44,772 bases of DNA from Afipia sp. P52-10. GTDB lineage: Bacteria; Pseudomonadota; Alphaproteobacteria; Rhizobiales; Xanthobacteraceae. Position 1 is the stretch's first letter. Each line of letters opens with the position of its first letter. Below, piece after piece: positions 24,811 to 32,934 of the stretch. Made by a program: the position numbers and the translations under genes. The notes beneath the pieces were generated by a model. The model was not told where the DNA came from and searched no databases. It saw only the letters and a program-made list of their open reading frames with translations. The stretch is from assembly GCF_000516555.1 (NCBI RefSeq), contig NZ_AZSJ01000003.1, positions 1,706,811 to 1,751,582 of the forward strand. Direction: 5' to 3'.

Positions 24811-25140
24811 ATGAAACGACGACTTGGTGCGATGCTCGTCGCTGCCGCCCTGGCCCTGGCAGGGGGTGCTGCGTTGACGCCGGCCAGTGCGGCACCTGCC
24901 GGTTCGCCAGCCGGGACCGCGGCATCTCAAGACTTTGCTGCCCAGCGAGCGGCAACCGCGACGGATATAAGCGCGCAGCGGCGCTATCGACGCTACCGCT
25001 ATGCGCGGCCGTATTATCGGCCTTATCCGTACTACGGCTATTACCGGCCGCGGCCCTATTACTATCGGCCGTATTACCGCCCGTACTATGCGCCCGCGCC
25101 GTTCTTCAGCTTCGGCTTCGGTCCGCGCTATTACTGGTAA
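24811..25140 (+). CDS. Small secreted protein 4 of array: RPYYRP-repeat protein
   Basis: A 109-residue exported protein. The signal peptide (LGAMLVAAALALAGGAALTPASA, cleavage near ASA-AP) is followed by an Ala/Thr segment with DISAQRRYRRYR, then a tail made almost only of Arg, Pro and Tyr (RPYYRPYPYYGYYRPRPYYY...), and an aromatic end (FFSFGFGPRYYW). AGGAG at 24800-24804 is a strong ribosome site. Such tails suggest surface adhesion or condensation, possibly via tyrosine cross-links, but no activity can be assigned. Confidence 0.75.
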   Translation: MKRRLGAMLVAAALALAGGAALTPASAAPAGSPAGTAASQDFAAQRAATATDISAQRRYRRYRYARPYYRPYPYYGYYRPRPYYYRPYYRPYYAPAPFFSFGFGPRYYW

Positions 25141-25223
25141 GGACGTCTACGACTGAGAACGATTCAGTCGGAGATCGCGCGCAGCCGCGATCCGGCTGAC
25201 CGGGCAAACGCCGGAAACAAAGA

Positions 25224-25257
25224 AAGAAGGGCGCACCGGCTGCGGCGCGCCCTTCTT
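25224..25257. terminator. Bidirectional terminator between the secreted array and leuB
   Basis: AAGAAGGGCGC and GCGCCCTTCTT form an 11-bp perfect stem with a 12-base loop. On the minus strand TTCTTTG follows (after leuB); on the plus strand GTTTGCC follows. Confidence 0.8.
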
Positions 25258-25297
25258 GTTTGCCGTGTCGTGTTTGCGTAGTCGGGCTCTGTGCGGA

Positions 25298-26410
25298 TCA
25301 GCCGGCCAGCGCCTGCATTTCCTTCAGCACCGCCGCACCCATCTGCGAGGTGTTCACCACCGTCGAGCCTTCCGACTTGATGTCGTTGGTGCGCAGGCCC
25401 TTTGCCAGCACCGCAGCGATCGCCTGGTCGACCATGTCGGCGAGCTTCGGCTCGTCGAGCGAGTAGCGCAACGCCATGCCGAACGAGGCGATCATCGCGA
25501 TCGGATTGGCTGCGCCGGTGCCTGCGATGTCCGGCGCCGAGCCATGCACCGGCTCGTACATCGCCTTGCTGCGTTTGGTCTTCGGATCGATGTCGCCGAG
25601 CGAGGCCGACGGCAGCATGCCGAGCGAGCCAGTCAGCATCGCTGCCACGTCCGACAGCATGTCGCCGAACAGGTTGTCGGTGACGATCACATCGAACTGC
25701 TTCGGCCAGCGCACGAGCTGCATGCCGCCGGCATCCGCGAGCTGGTGCTCGAGCTGGACGTCCTTGTATTCGCGCTGATGCACCTGATTGACGACCTCGT
25801 GCCACAGCACGCCGGTCTTCATCACGTTGCGCTTCTCCATCGAGGTCAGCTTGTTGCGGCGCTTGCGTGCGAGATCGAAGCCGACACGGGCGATGCGCTC
25901 GATTTCGTAGGTGTCGTAGACCTGCGTGTCGATCGCGCGCTTCTGGTTGTTGCCGAGGTCGGTGATCGTCTTCGGCTCGCCGAAGTACACGCCGCCGGTC
26001 AGCTCGCGCACGATCATGATGTCGAGGCCCTCGACGACCTCCTTCTTCAGGCTGGAGGATTCGGCCAGGGCCGGATAGCAGACCGCGGGCCGAAGGTTGG
26101 CGAACAGGCCGAGATCCTTGCGCAGGCGCAGCAGGCCTGCCTCTGGGCGCACGTCGTAGGGGATCGTGTCCCACTTCGGGCCGCCGACCGCACCGAAGAT
26201 CACCGAATCCGAGGCATGCGCCAGCGCCATCGTCTCGTCGGTGATGGCCACCTTGTGCGCGTCGTAAGCCGCGCCGCCGACCAGCCCTTCCTCGTACTCG
26301 AAGCGGGCCGCGCCCTGGCTGTTGAGCCAGGCGATGATGGCCTTCACCTCGGTCATCACCTCGGGGCCGATGCCGTCGCCGGCGAGAAGCAGCAGTTTGT
26401 GGGTTGCCAT
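25298..26410 (-). CDS. leuB: 3-isopropylmalate dehydrogenase
   Basis: A 370-residue NAD+-dependent enzyme that oxidatively decarboxylates 3-isopropylmalate in leucine synthesis. It has the family N-terminus ([16 protein letters not shown]), [12 protein letters not shown], the catalytic region [15 protein letters not shown] and the cofactor loop [19 protein letters not shown]. The length is standard. AAGG lies about 8 bases before the ATG. It is on the same strand as leuD but separated from it by the metallopeptidase gene and the secreted array. leuA and leuC are absent from the window. Confidence 0.98.
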   Translation of the reverse strand: MATHKLLLLAGDGIGPEVMTEVKAIIAWLNSQGAARFEYEEGLVGGAAYDAHKVAITDETMALAHASDSVIFGAVGGPKWDTIPYDVRPEAGLLRLRKDLGLFANLRPAVCYPALAESSSLKKEVVEGLDIMIVRELTGGVYFGEPKTITDLGNNQKRAIDTQVYDTYEIERIARVGFDLARKRRNKLTSMEKRNVMKTGVLWHEVVNQVHQREYKDVQLEHQLADAGGMQLVRWPKQFDVIVTDNLFGDMLSDVAAMLTGSLGMLPSASLGDIDPKTKRSKAMYEPVHGSAPDIAGTGAANPIAMIASFGMALRYSLDEPKLADMVDQAIAAVLAKGLRTNDIKSEGSTVVNTSQMGAAVLKEMQALAG

Positions 26411-26654
26411 GGGAAGGACCTTCTAGCGTTAGTCATGACCAGCCCGGTGTCCCGACCCGGCAATCGAATCGCGAGATTGCCAGAGACATGCCGGCCATGG
26501 CGGAAGACGGGAATGCGCCGGGATTGCTAAAGGGCGCAGCCGGGCTTGGCAAGATGGGCGGCCGCATGGCCGGAACTGGCTGGCGTTCGTCCGCCGCGGG
26601 CGCTGTCGCGAACCGGGTGGCGGTGCACCATTGGCTTGCCCGACATCGGCGGGC

Positions 26655-27875
26655 ATGATTGGCCGTCCATCGGAGCCATGTCCCTTGCCGTCTTCGCCAG
26701 CAGCTGACCAGCATCCCGCACGGCTGATCCTCACCCTGGCGCTGGCGCCGGCAATCGGCGTCGGTCTGTGCCGCTTCGCCTATTCGCTGGTCTTGCCTGA
26801 TATGCGCGACAGTCTCGGCTGGTCGTATTCCGTCGCGGGTTTCATGAACACGGTGAATGCCGCCGGTTATCTTTCAGGGGCGTTGGTGGCGAGCCTGGCG
26901 ATCCGCCAAGCCGGTCTGTTCCGCGCCGTCTGGATCGGTACGCTCGTCTGCATCGCCTCGCTGTTCTTATCGGCCGTGTCAGCGAGCGTGGCGGTGCTGA
27001 GTGTGGTGCGGTTCGCATCGGGCGTCGCGGGTGCGGTGTCGTTCGTCGCGGCGTCCGCACTCGCGACCAATGTCGCGCAGGCTCATCCGGCGCGCCTCGG
27101 TTTTCTGACCGGGCTGCTCTATACCGGGCCGGGCATCGGTCTGTTCATTTCCGGTCTCACAGCACCGTTCCTGCTGCAATGGTTGGGGCCCGGGTCCTGG
27201 TGGGTGATCTGGGCCGTGCTGGGCGCCATCGCCGCGCTGCTTGCTCTTGCTCTGCCGCTGGCGCGGGGCGCGCCAGAGCGGACGCCGGAGCATCTCGCGT
27301 CGGAGACGGCGCCGATCTCGCCGATGCTGGTCTACCTCGTCGGCTACTTCTTCTACGGCGCAGGCTCGATCGCCTACATGACCTTCATGATCGCCTTCGT
27401 GCGCGATGCCGGTGGTGAGGCGTTGCTGCAGAGCGCATTCTGGACCACGATCGCGATCGGCTCGTTCATCTCGCCATCGTTGTGGGCTGGCATCATCAAC
27501 CGCAACCGGGGTGGCGGCGCGACGGCCATCGTTACCGCGGTCACGGCGCTTGGCGCGCTGATTCCCTATTTCACGCAGACGCCGCTGGCGCTGGCGGGAT
27601 CAGCGCTCGTGTTCGGGAGCGGCTTCTTTGCGGTGACGTCATCGACGACGGCATTCGTGCGCTTCAATTTTCCGCCGCAGGTCTGGCCGCGGGCGATAGC
27701 GATGCTGACGATGTCCTTCGGCCTTGGCCAGACGCTCGGCCCCGTCGTCACCGGTGCTGTCACGGATGCTACGGGAAGCCTCAAGATCGTGCTGGCGCTG
27801 TCGGCCGCGATGCTGGCGCTGGGCGCGGCGGTCGCTGCATGCCAGCGGCCGATCGCTCCTGCGTCGCAGCGATAG
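26655..27875 (+). CDS. MFS transporter, YbfB/YjiJ-like family
   Basis: A transporter of about 406 residues with 12 hydrophobic helices in the major facilitator fold. The first helix region, CRFAYSLVLPDMRDSLGW, followed by AGFMNTVNAAGYLSGAL, is characteristic of the YbfB/YjiJ (MFS_4) family, whose substrates are mostly unknown. The second half contains GYFFYGAGSIAYMTFMIAF and FGLGQTLGPVVTGAVTDATG. I start at the ATG 26655; a TTG at 26631 is possible. It ends 9 bases before the stop of the oppositely oriented sodC gene. Confidence 0.87.
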   Translation: MIGRPSEPCPLPSSPAADQHPARLILTLALAPAIGVGLCRFAYSLVLPDMRDSLGWSYSVAGFMNTVNAAGYLSGALVASLAIRQAGLFRAVWIGTLVCIASLFLSAVSASVAVLSVVRFASGVAGAVSFVAASALATNVAQAHPARLGFLTGLLYTGPGIGLFISGLTAPFLLQWLGPGSWWVIWAVLGAIAALLALALPLARGAPERTPEHLASETAPISPMLVYLVGYFFYGAGSIAYMTFMIAFVRDAGGEALLQSAFWTTIAIGSFISPSLWAGIINRNRGGGATAIVTAVTALGALIPYFTQTPLALAGSALVFGSGFFAVTSSTTAFVRFNFPPQVWPRAIAMLTMSFGLGQTLGPVVTGAVTDATGSLKIVLALSAAMLALGAAVAACQRPIAPASQR

Positions 27876-27884
27876 GATCGCTTC

Positions 27885-28439
27885 CTATTTGGTGGCGATG
27901 ATGCCGCAGGCGATCCGGTCGCCGGAGTTCCCGGCGGGGTCGGTCTTGTTGTCGTCGGGCCCGGCGTGAATGATGAACGAGGTGCCCTGCGGTTTGAACA
28001 CGGAGTTCGGCGCATTCGGCTTCAGGGTGACGAGCTTGCTGGTGAATTCCAGCTTGGCCTCGCCAGACGCCGAAGCGGTGATGTTCGGCAGATCGCCCGC
28101 ATGCGGCCCCTCCGGGGACATGGTGCCGTGCTTCTTGTGGTCGGGATTGAAGTGTGGTCCGGCGGAAGTGAAGGGCGGCTCGCAGACGCCGACATTGTGG
28201 ATGTGGATCGCGTGCTCGCCCGGCGGCAGCCCGGTGACCGCAACCTTGATTAGAACGCCGTTTGCGGATTCTTCCAGATCGACGGTGCCGATCTTGGCGC
28301 CCTTGGCATCCTGCATCGCGGCCTGAGCGCTGAGATTGGTTGCGGTGGACTTCGAAGCCTGCGCGAAGACCGATGCAGAGGTGGCGGTCAGCAAAATGGC
28401 TGATAGGGCAAGAATGCGAATGGTTATGCGAATGGTCAT
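27885..28439 (-). CDS. sodC: Periplasmic Cu/Zn superoxide dismutase
   Basis: A 184-residue exported enzyme that dismutates superoxide in the periplasm. The signal peptide (ILALSAILLTATSASVFA-QA) is followed by the SodC fold. Metal ligands and disulfide are visible: HIH (H79, H81), C86 paired with C178 (GDRIACGI), H96, H104, H113 and D116 (HAGDLPNI), and H158 (FIIHAGPDD). AAGAGG lies before the ATG. It is the first of four exported or membrane redox-type genes on this strand, with the molybdopterin oxidoreductase 86 bases upstream. Confidence 0.96.
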   Translation of the reverse strand: MTIRITIRILALSAILLTATSASVFAQASKSTATNLSAQAAMQDAKGAKIGTVDLEESANGVLIKVAVTGLPPGEHAIHIHNVGVCEPPFTSAGPHFNPDHKKHGTMSPEGPHAGDLPNITASASGEAKLEFTSKLVTLKPNAPNSVFKPQGTSFIIHAGPDDNKTDPAGNSGDRIACGIIATK

Positions 28440-28525
28440 GGGCCTCTTCCCGGAACAGATGGTGTTGTTGGATCAACGCGGCGGCGCTTGAATCGTTCAA
28501 ACACGATCTGGGGGCGAGGTCGGAA

Positions 28526-29302
28526 TCAAAGGCCGCTATAATCGTTGTAGCCCTGGTTCTCCCAATAGCCGCCTTTGTAGTCGTTGGTGACATCCAGCCC
28601 GACGACATATTTCGGGTTCTTGAAGCCGAGCCGCGTGGGGATGCGCACCTTCATCGGGTAGCCGTAGGCGCGCGGGAGGATCTGCCCGTCGAACCTGAAC
28701 GTCATCTGCGTCTGCGGATGCATGGCGGTCTGCATGTCGATGGAGGTGGTGTATCCCTCGGCGCAGCGAAACCAGACGTATTTCGCCCGGCTGTCGGCGC
28801 CGATGCGTTTTAGGAATTCGCTCAGGCGCGTGCCGGTCCAGCTGCCGATCGCGCTCCAGCCTTCGACGCAAATGTGGCGGGTGATCTGCGTCTCCTGCGG
28901 TAGGGCATGAAGCTCCGCAAGCGTCCAGGGCTTCTTGTTCTCGACCAGCCCGGTGACTTCCAGCTCCCAATCGGCGGCGTCGATCTCCGGCGCGTCGTCG
29001 ATGGTGTAATAGGCGTTGAAGGGGAACGGGCGGGTGATCCGGCTCTCGGGATAGGTCGGTGCCAGCGCGTTGGGGTTGAACAGCTTCGCCTGCACCGCGT
29101 CGTTGAACTTCGAGACGTGCGCCAGCAGGGTTTCCGCCGATGCGCTGTCGACGACCTCGCAGCCGGTGAGCAGCGTCAGCGCGCCGAGGCTGGCGCCGCC
29201 CGCGAGGAAGCGGCGGCGCGACAGGTCGGGCATCAGTTTCGTGGCGTCCTTCACCAGAAGCCTCTTATCGATGCCGGTGACGGTCTTGCGGAACAGGCTC
29301 AT
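28526..29302 (-). CDS. Tat-exported molybdopterin-dependent oxidoreductase (sulfite-oxidase fold)
   Basis: A 258-residue enzyme with the sulfite oxidase-type molybdopterin domain, related to MsrP/YedY. The N-terminus has a twin-arginine signal (SRRRFLAGGASLGALTL, residues 28-44), and LLTGC48 could also be a lipobox, so it may be a lipoprotein. The molybdenum ligand is C145 in RHICVEGWSAIGSW. GYPMKVRIPTRLGFKNPKYV is the conserved C-terminal block. MsrP reduces methionine sulfoxide with the partner MsrQ; here the partner is a different b-type cytochrome gene only 12 bases upstream, so the substrate may differ. Electron transfer between the two is a reasonable inference. Confidence 0.9.
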   Translation of the reverse strand: MSLFRKTVTGIDKRLLVKDATKLMPDLSRRRFLAGGASLGALTLLTGCEVVDSASAETLLAHVSKFNDAVQAKLFNPNALAPTYPESRITRPFPFNAYYTIDDAPEIDAADWELEVTGLVENKKPWTLAELHALPQETQITRHICVEGWSAIGSWTGTRLSEFLKRIGADSRAKYVWFRCAEGYTTSIDMQTAMHPQTQMTFRFDGQILPRAYGYPMKVRIPTRLGFKNPKYVVGLDVTNDYKGGYWENQGYNDYSGL

Positions 29303-29314
29303 GGCTTCATTCTT

Positions 29315-29956
29315 TCAGCGGCCGATGATCATCGCGCGCAGGCTCTTCGGCACGACGAGCGCCATCACCACATGGACGACGAGGAAGGTAACGATCATCG
29401 CCATGGCGAAGAAGTGGACGTAACGCGCGGTGTCGTAGCCGCCGAACAGGGCGGTGAGGTATTGAAACTGTACTGGCTTCCAGATCGAAAGGCCGGACAG
29501 CACAATGAGAACGCCGACCAGAATGATTCCGGCATAAAGCAGCTTCTGCACCGCGTTGTAGGTCGTAAGATCTTCGTGGCTCAGTCTGCCGGTCAACGCG
29601 GCCTTCGCGTCGGCGGCGACCGCCGATGGCGAGATCGGCGTGAGCTTGCGGTGAAAGCGCCCGCTGATCAGCCCGAGGCTCACATAGACGAGGCCGTTGA
29701 TCATCAGCAGCCACATTGCCGCGAAGTGCCACAGCAGCGCGCCGCCGAGCCAGCCGCCGAGGGTGATCGACGGGGGGAAGACGAAGTCGAACAGCGGCGA
29801 GGCATTGTAGATCTGCCAGCCGGACATGATCATCAGTACCATCGCCACCGCGTTGGTCCAATGGCAGACGCGGACCCAGACCGGATGGATCGTCCTGCTT
29901 GCAGACGTTTCAGCGGAGCGGGTCTGTTCGCGCTCACTGGCCGCGAGGCTCGACAT
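29315..29956 (-). CDS. b-type cytochrome (cytochrome b561/hydrogenase cytochrome b fold)
   Basis: A 213-residue membrane cytochrome with four to five helices and histidines placed for haem binding: H24 and H32 (HPVWVRVCHWTN), H in ALLWHFAAMW, and H residues in YVHFFAMAMIVTFLVVHVVM. The fold is that of the cytochrome b561/Ni-Fe hydrogenase b subunit group. The end of its reading frame is 12 bases before the molybdopterin oxidoreductase start, so the two form a transcription unit, the cytochrome probably exchanging electrons between the quinone pool and that enzyme. I start at 29956 (GGGAACG upstream); in-frame ATGs at 29977 and 30019 are alternatives. Confidence 0.87.
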   Translation of the reverse strand: MSSLAASEREQTRSAETSASRTIHPVWVRVCHWTNAVAMVLMIMSGWQIYNASPLFDFVFPPSITLGGWLGGALLWHFAAMWLLMINGLVYVSLGLISGRFHRKLTPISPSAVAADAKAALTGRLSHEDLTTYNAVQKLLYAGIILVGVLIVLSGLSIWKPVQFQYLTALFGGYDTARYVHFFAMAMIVTFLVVHVVMALVVPKSLRAMIIGR

Positions 29957-30133
29957 GGTTCGTTCCCGTTGCAGCATGCGGCTGATCCCGGCGTCAGCCG
30001 GTTCGTGCCTGGTTCCCATATTCGCTGATACGGATGAAAGTTACACATGTTACGGCGGTTCGCCCATATGTGAGGCGGAATCGCGGATCAGAAATCCGTG
30101 ACGGTGAGCCGTCGTGGCTGCGGCAAGATAAAG

Positions 30134-30161
30134 GGGGCGACCCATGTGGACCGGTCGCCCC
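30134..30161 (-). terminator. Terminator of the fasciclin gene
   Basis: GGGGCGACC and GGTCGCCCC form a perfect 9-bp stem with a 10-base loop. On the minus strand CCTTTATCTTG follows, 40 bases past the fasciclin stop. Confidence 0.68.
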
Positions 30162-30202
30162 GCATGACTGGCGTTTTGACGAATGGCTAGCGTTTGGCGA
30201 GA

Positions 30203-30799
30203 TCAGCCCGGCAACAGCACTGTATCCACCACATGGATCACGCCATTCGCCTGCATCACATCGCCGGTGGTGACGGTGGCGACGTCGCCCTTGGCGTCGG
30301 TAACGGTCAGCTTGCCTGCCGATGGAGACTTCACAGTGATCTCGCCGCCGGCCACGGTCTTGAACTTGGCCTGACCGCCGCCGTCCTTGACCGCCTTCAT
30401 CAGATTTGCGGCGGTGAGCCGGCCCGGTACGACGTGGTAGGTCAGCACGTTCGTCAGCGTTGCCTTGTTCTCCGGCTTCAGCAACGTCTCCACGGTTCCG
30501 GCCGGGAGCTTCGCGAACGCAGGATTGACGGGGGCGAACACTGTGAACGGGCCGGCGCCGGAGAGTGTATCGACGAGGCCCGCCGCCTTCACCGCAGCGA
30601 CCAGGGTGGTGTGGTCCTTTGAGTTCACCGCGTTCTGGACGATGGTCTTGGACGGATACATCGGCGCGCCGCCAACCATCACCGTCTTCTCGCCTTTCGC
30701 CATGGTTTTGTCCTCGGCGAGCGAGGGCGCAGCGAAAACCGATGTCGCGAACAGCGCAGTCAAGATGGCCGCGGACAGGCTATGCTTGTGCTTGGGCAT
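30203..30799 (-). CDS. Secreted fasciclin (FAS1)-domain protein
   Basis: A 198-residue exported protein with one FAS1 domain, a fold used in cell adhesion and extracellular matrix proteins. The signal peptide ends near SLA-ED. FAS1 landmarks: SKTIVQNAVNSKDHTTLVAAVKAAGL, the H1 block GPFTVFAPVNPAFAKLP, LTNVLTYHVVPGRL and the H2 end ANGVIHVVDTVLLPG. GGGAG lies 7-8 bases before the ATG. It is followed by a terminator, so it is likely monocistronic. It neighbours the cytochrome/molybdoenzyme pair on the same strand. The role in this organism is unknown; biofilm or surface attachment is plausible. Confidence 0.92.
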   Translation of the reverse strand: MPKHKHSLSAAILTALFATSVFAAPSLAEDKTMAKGEKTVMVGGAPMYPSKTIVQNAVNSKDHTTLVAAVKAAGLVDTLSGAGPFTVFAPVNPAFAKLPAGTVETLLKPENKATLTNVLTYHVVPGRLTAANLMKAVKDGGGQAKFKTVAGGEITVKSPSAGKLTVTDAKGDVATVTTGDVMQANGVIHVVDTVLLPG

Positions 30800-31074
30800 G
30801 GATCGTCTCCCGAGAGGGTTACAGGCCGGAGGTTATGCCGGCGTGGGCTCGACGGCGCTTGTGTCGGTCAGACCCGCGCAATCGCTCACCGAGCTACGGC
30901 AGGACGGCCGTTGCGGTTTCGCGGATAATTTTTCGTGAAAGCTGAAACTTTCTCGCACGCCTTCCGTGTGCGGTGATCCTTGATCTCGCCTGCGGAATGG
31001 GCGAAGACAGCGGCCGGTTTTGCAGTGCCCTGACCGCCGTTGCGCGGCCGCCAAACGAGCCAAGAAGCACAACA

Positions 31075-32589
31075 ATGAATGCAAATCTGTTTTCCCGTCT
31101 ATTCGATAGTCTGAAAGAGGCAGGCAAGCTCGCGATCGAGACGCCGGACGGCCGGCACGTCAGCTATGGCGATCTGATTGCTCAGTCGGGCCGGATGGCG
31201 AATTACCTGGTGGCGCGCGGCGTCAAGGTCGGCGACCGCGTTGCGGTGCAGGCGGAAAAATCCGTGCCGGCGCTCGTGCTGTATCTCGCCACCGTGCGCG
31301 CGGGCGCGGTCTATCTTCCGCTCAACACCGCCTACACGCTGAACGAACTTGATTACTTCATCACCGACGCCGAGCCGTCGCTGGTCGTCTGCGATCCGTC
31401 GAAGGCGGATGGCATCGCCGCCATCGCCGCCAGGGTGAAGGCGAAGGTCGATACGCTCGATCCGGCGGGCAAGGGTTCGCTCACCGACGGCGCGGCGAAG
31501 GAGAAGGCGGAATTCGTCACCGTCGATCGCAAGGACGACGATCTTGCCGCGATCCTCTACACGTCGGGCACCACCGGGCGCTCCAAGGGCGCGATGCTGA
31601 CCCACGACAATCTCGCATCGAACTCGCTGACTCTGGTGGATTATTGGCGCTTCACCGACAAGGACGTGCTGATCCATGCGCTGCCGATCTATCACACGCA
31701 TGGCCTGTTCGTAGCGAGCAACGTCACGCTGTTCGCCCGCGCCTCGATGATCTTCCGCGAGAAGTTCGACGCGGCCGATGTCTTGAGCCTGATGCCGCGG
31801 GCAACGGCGCTGATGGGCGTGCCGACGTTCTACGTGCGGCTGTTGCAGCAGAAGGGCCTGACGCGCGAAGCGACCAGGAGCATGCGCGTGTTCATTTCCG
31901 GCTCCGCGCCGCTGCTCGCCGACACCCATCGCGAATGGTCCGCCCGCACCGGCCACGGCATCCTCGAGCGCTACGGGATGACGGAAACCAACATGAACAC
32001 GTCGAATCCCTACGACGGTGATCGCGTGCCCGGCGCTGTCGGCTTTCCGCTGCCCGGTGTCTCGGTGCGGATCACCGATCCGGAGACCGGCAAAGAGCTC
32101 GGCCGCGAGGCCATCGGTATGATCGAGGTGAAAGGGCCGAATGTCTTCAAGGGCTACTGGCGGATGCCTGAAAAGACAAAATCCGAATTCCGTGACGACG
32201 GCTTCTTCATCACCGGTGATCTCGGCAAGATCGACGAGCGCGGCTATGTGCACATCCTTGGTCGCGGCAAGGATCTGGTGATCTCGGGCGGCTTCAATGT
32301 CTATCCGAAGGAGGTCGAAAGCGAGATCGATGCGATGCCGGGCGTGGTCGAAAGCGCTGTGATCGGCGTGCCGCACGCCGATTTCGGCGAGGGCGTCACG
32401 GCCGTCGTGGTGAAGGACAAGGGTGCCGCTATCGACGAAGCGATGGTGATGCAAGCCCTCGAAGGGCGCCTCGCCAAGTTCAAGATGCCGAAGAAGGTGG
32501 TCTTCGTCGACGACCTGCCGCGCAACACCATGGGCAAGGTGCAGAAGAACGTGCTGCGCGACACCTATGCCAAGATCTATGCCGGCTAG
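31075..32589 (+). CDS. matB: Malonyl-CoA synthetase
   Basis: A 504-residue AMP-forming acyl-CoA synthetase that activates malonate (and often methylmalonate) to the CoA ester. It closely resembles, by eye, MatB of Rhodopseudomonas palustris. Core motifs: YTSGTTGRSKGAM (ATP loop), ALPIYHTHGLFVA, GYGMTETNM-like ERYGMTETNM, GDLGKIDERGYVHILGR, and the A10 lysine in PRNTMGKVQKNVLR. The ATG at 31075 has only a weak AAGAAG upstream; longer starts add unconserved sequence. A metabolite:H+ symporter gene follows after 345 bases. No matA (decarboxylase) or matR is visible in the window. Confidence 0.95.
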   Translation: MNANLFSRLFDSLKEAGKLAIETPDGRHVSYGDLIAQSGRMANYLVARGVKVGDRVAVQAEKSVPALVLYLATVRAGAVYLPLNTAYTLNELDYFITDAEPSLVVCDPSKADGIAAIAARVKAKVDTLDPAGKGSLTDGAAKEKAEFVTVDRKDDDLAAILYTSGTTGRSKGAMLTHDNLASNSLTLVDYWRFTDKDVLIHALPIYHTHGLFVASNVTLFARASMIFREKFDAADVLSLMPRATALMGVPTFYVRLLQQKGLTREATRSMRVFISGSAPLLADTHREWSARTGHGILERYGMTETNMNTSNPYDGDRVPGAVGFPLPGVSVRITDPETGKELGREAIGMIEVKGPNVFKGYWRMPEKTKSEFRDDGFFITGDLGKIDERGYVHILGRGKDLVISGGFNVYPKEVESEIDAMPGVVESAVIGVPHADFGEGVTAVVVKDKGAAIDEAMVMQALEGRLAKFKMPKKVVFVDDLPRNTMGKVQKNVLRDTYAKIYAG

Positions 32590-32934
32590 AGCGGGTGAGC
32601 GCCCGATCCGGAGCGTCCGACGGATTAGCGTCCGAGGGGTTCAGAGCCGCCGGTGAAGCCACCCGGCCAGTCAAGGCTGCTTGAGGCCGAAGGTCATTTT
32701 CGACCGCGGATGGAACCCGGGCGCCGGCAAGACTGTTCTTAGATCGCTTAGCTGCGGCCACGATGCGTGCATCGCCGCGGGGGGCTCGGCCGGCTGACGA
32801 TCGCGATCGTGGTATCGCGGCGGGCAAGAAACATAGGCCATCGCCTGAGCGAAGAGCCATTCTTCACGACATGACGACATCGCATTGATTTGCGACGGCC
32901 TGCGCAGGGGAGCGACGATGCGTGGAGGTTGATC
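32590..32934. other. 345-base spacer between matB and the MHS transporter gene
   Basis: No gene or clear terminator seen. It holds a direct repeat GCGTCCGA (32613-32620 and 32628-32635, 15-base period) and two short palindromes: CGATGC-GT-GCATCG (32761-32774) and ACGATCGCGATCGT (32797-32810). Either palindrome could be a regulator site for the transporter gene, but nothing identifies the protein. Confidence 0.5.

Noticed and set aside
28526-29302. Naming the molybdoenzyme msrP outright
   Set aside because: The partner gene is not clearly msrQ and the lipobox-like C48 is unusual, so I give only the fold.
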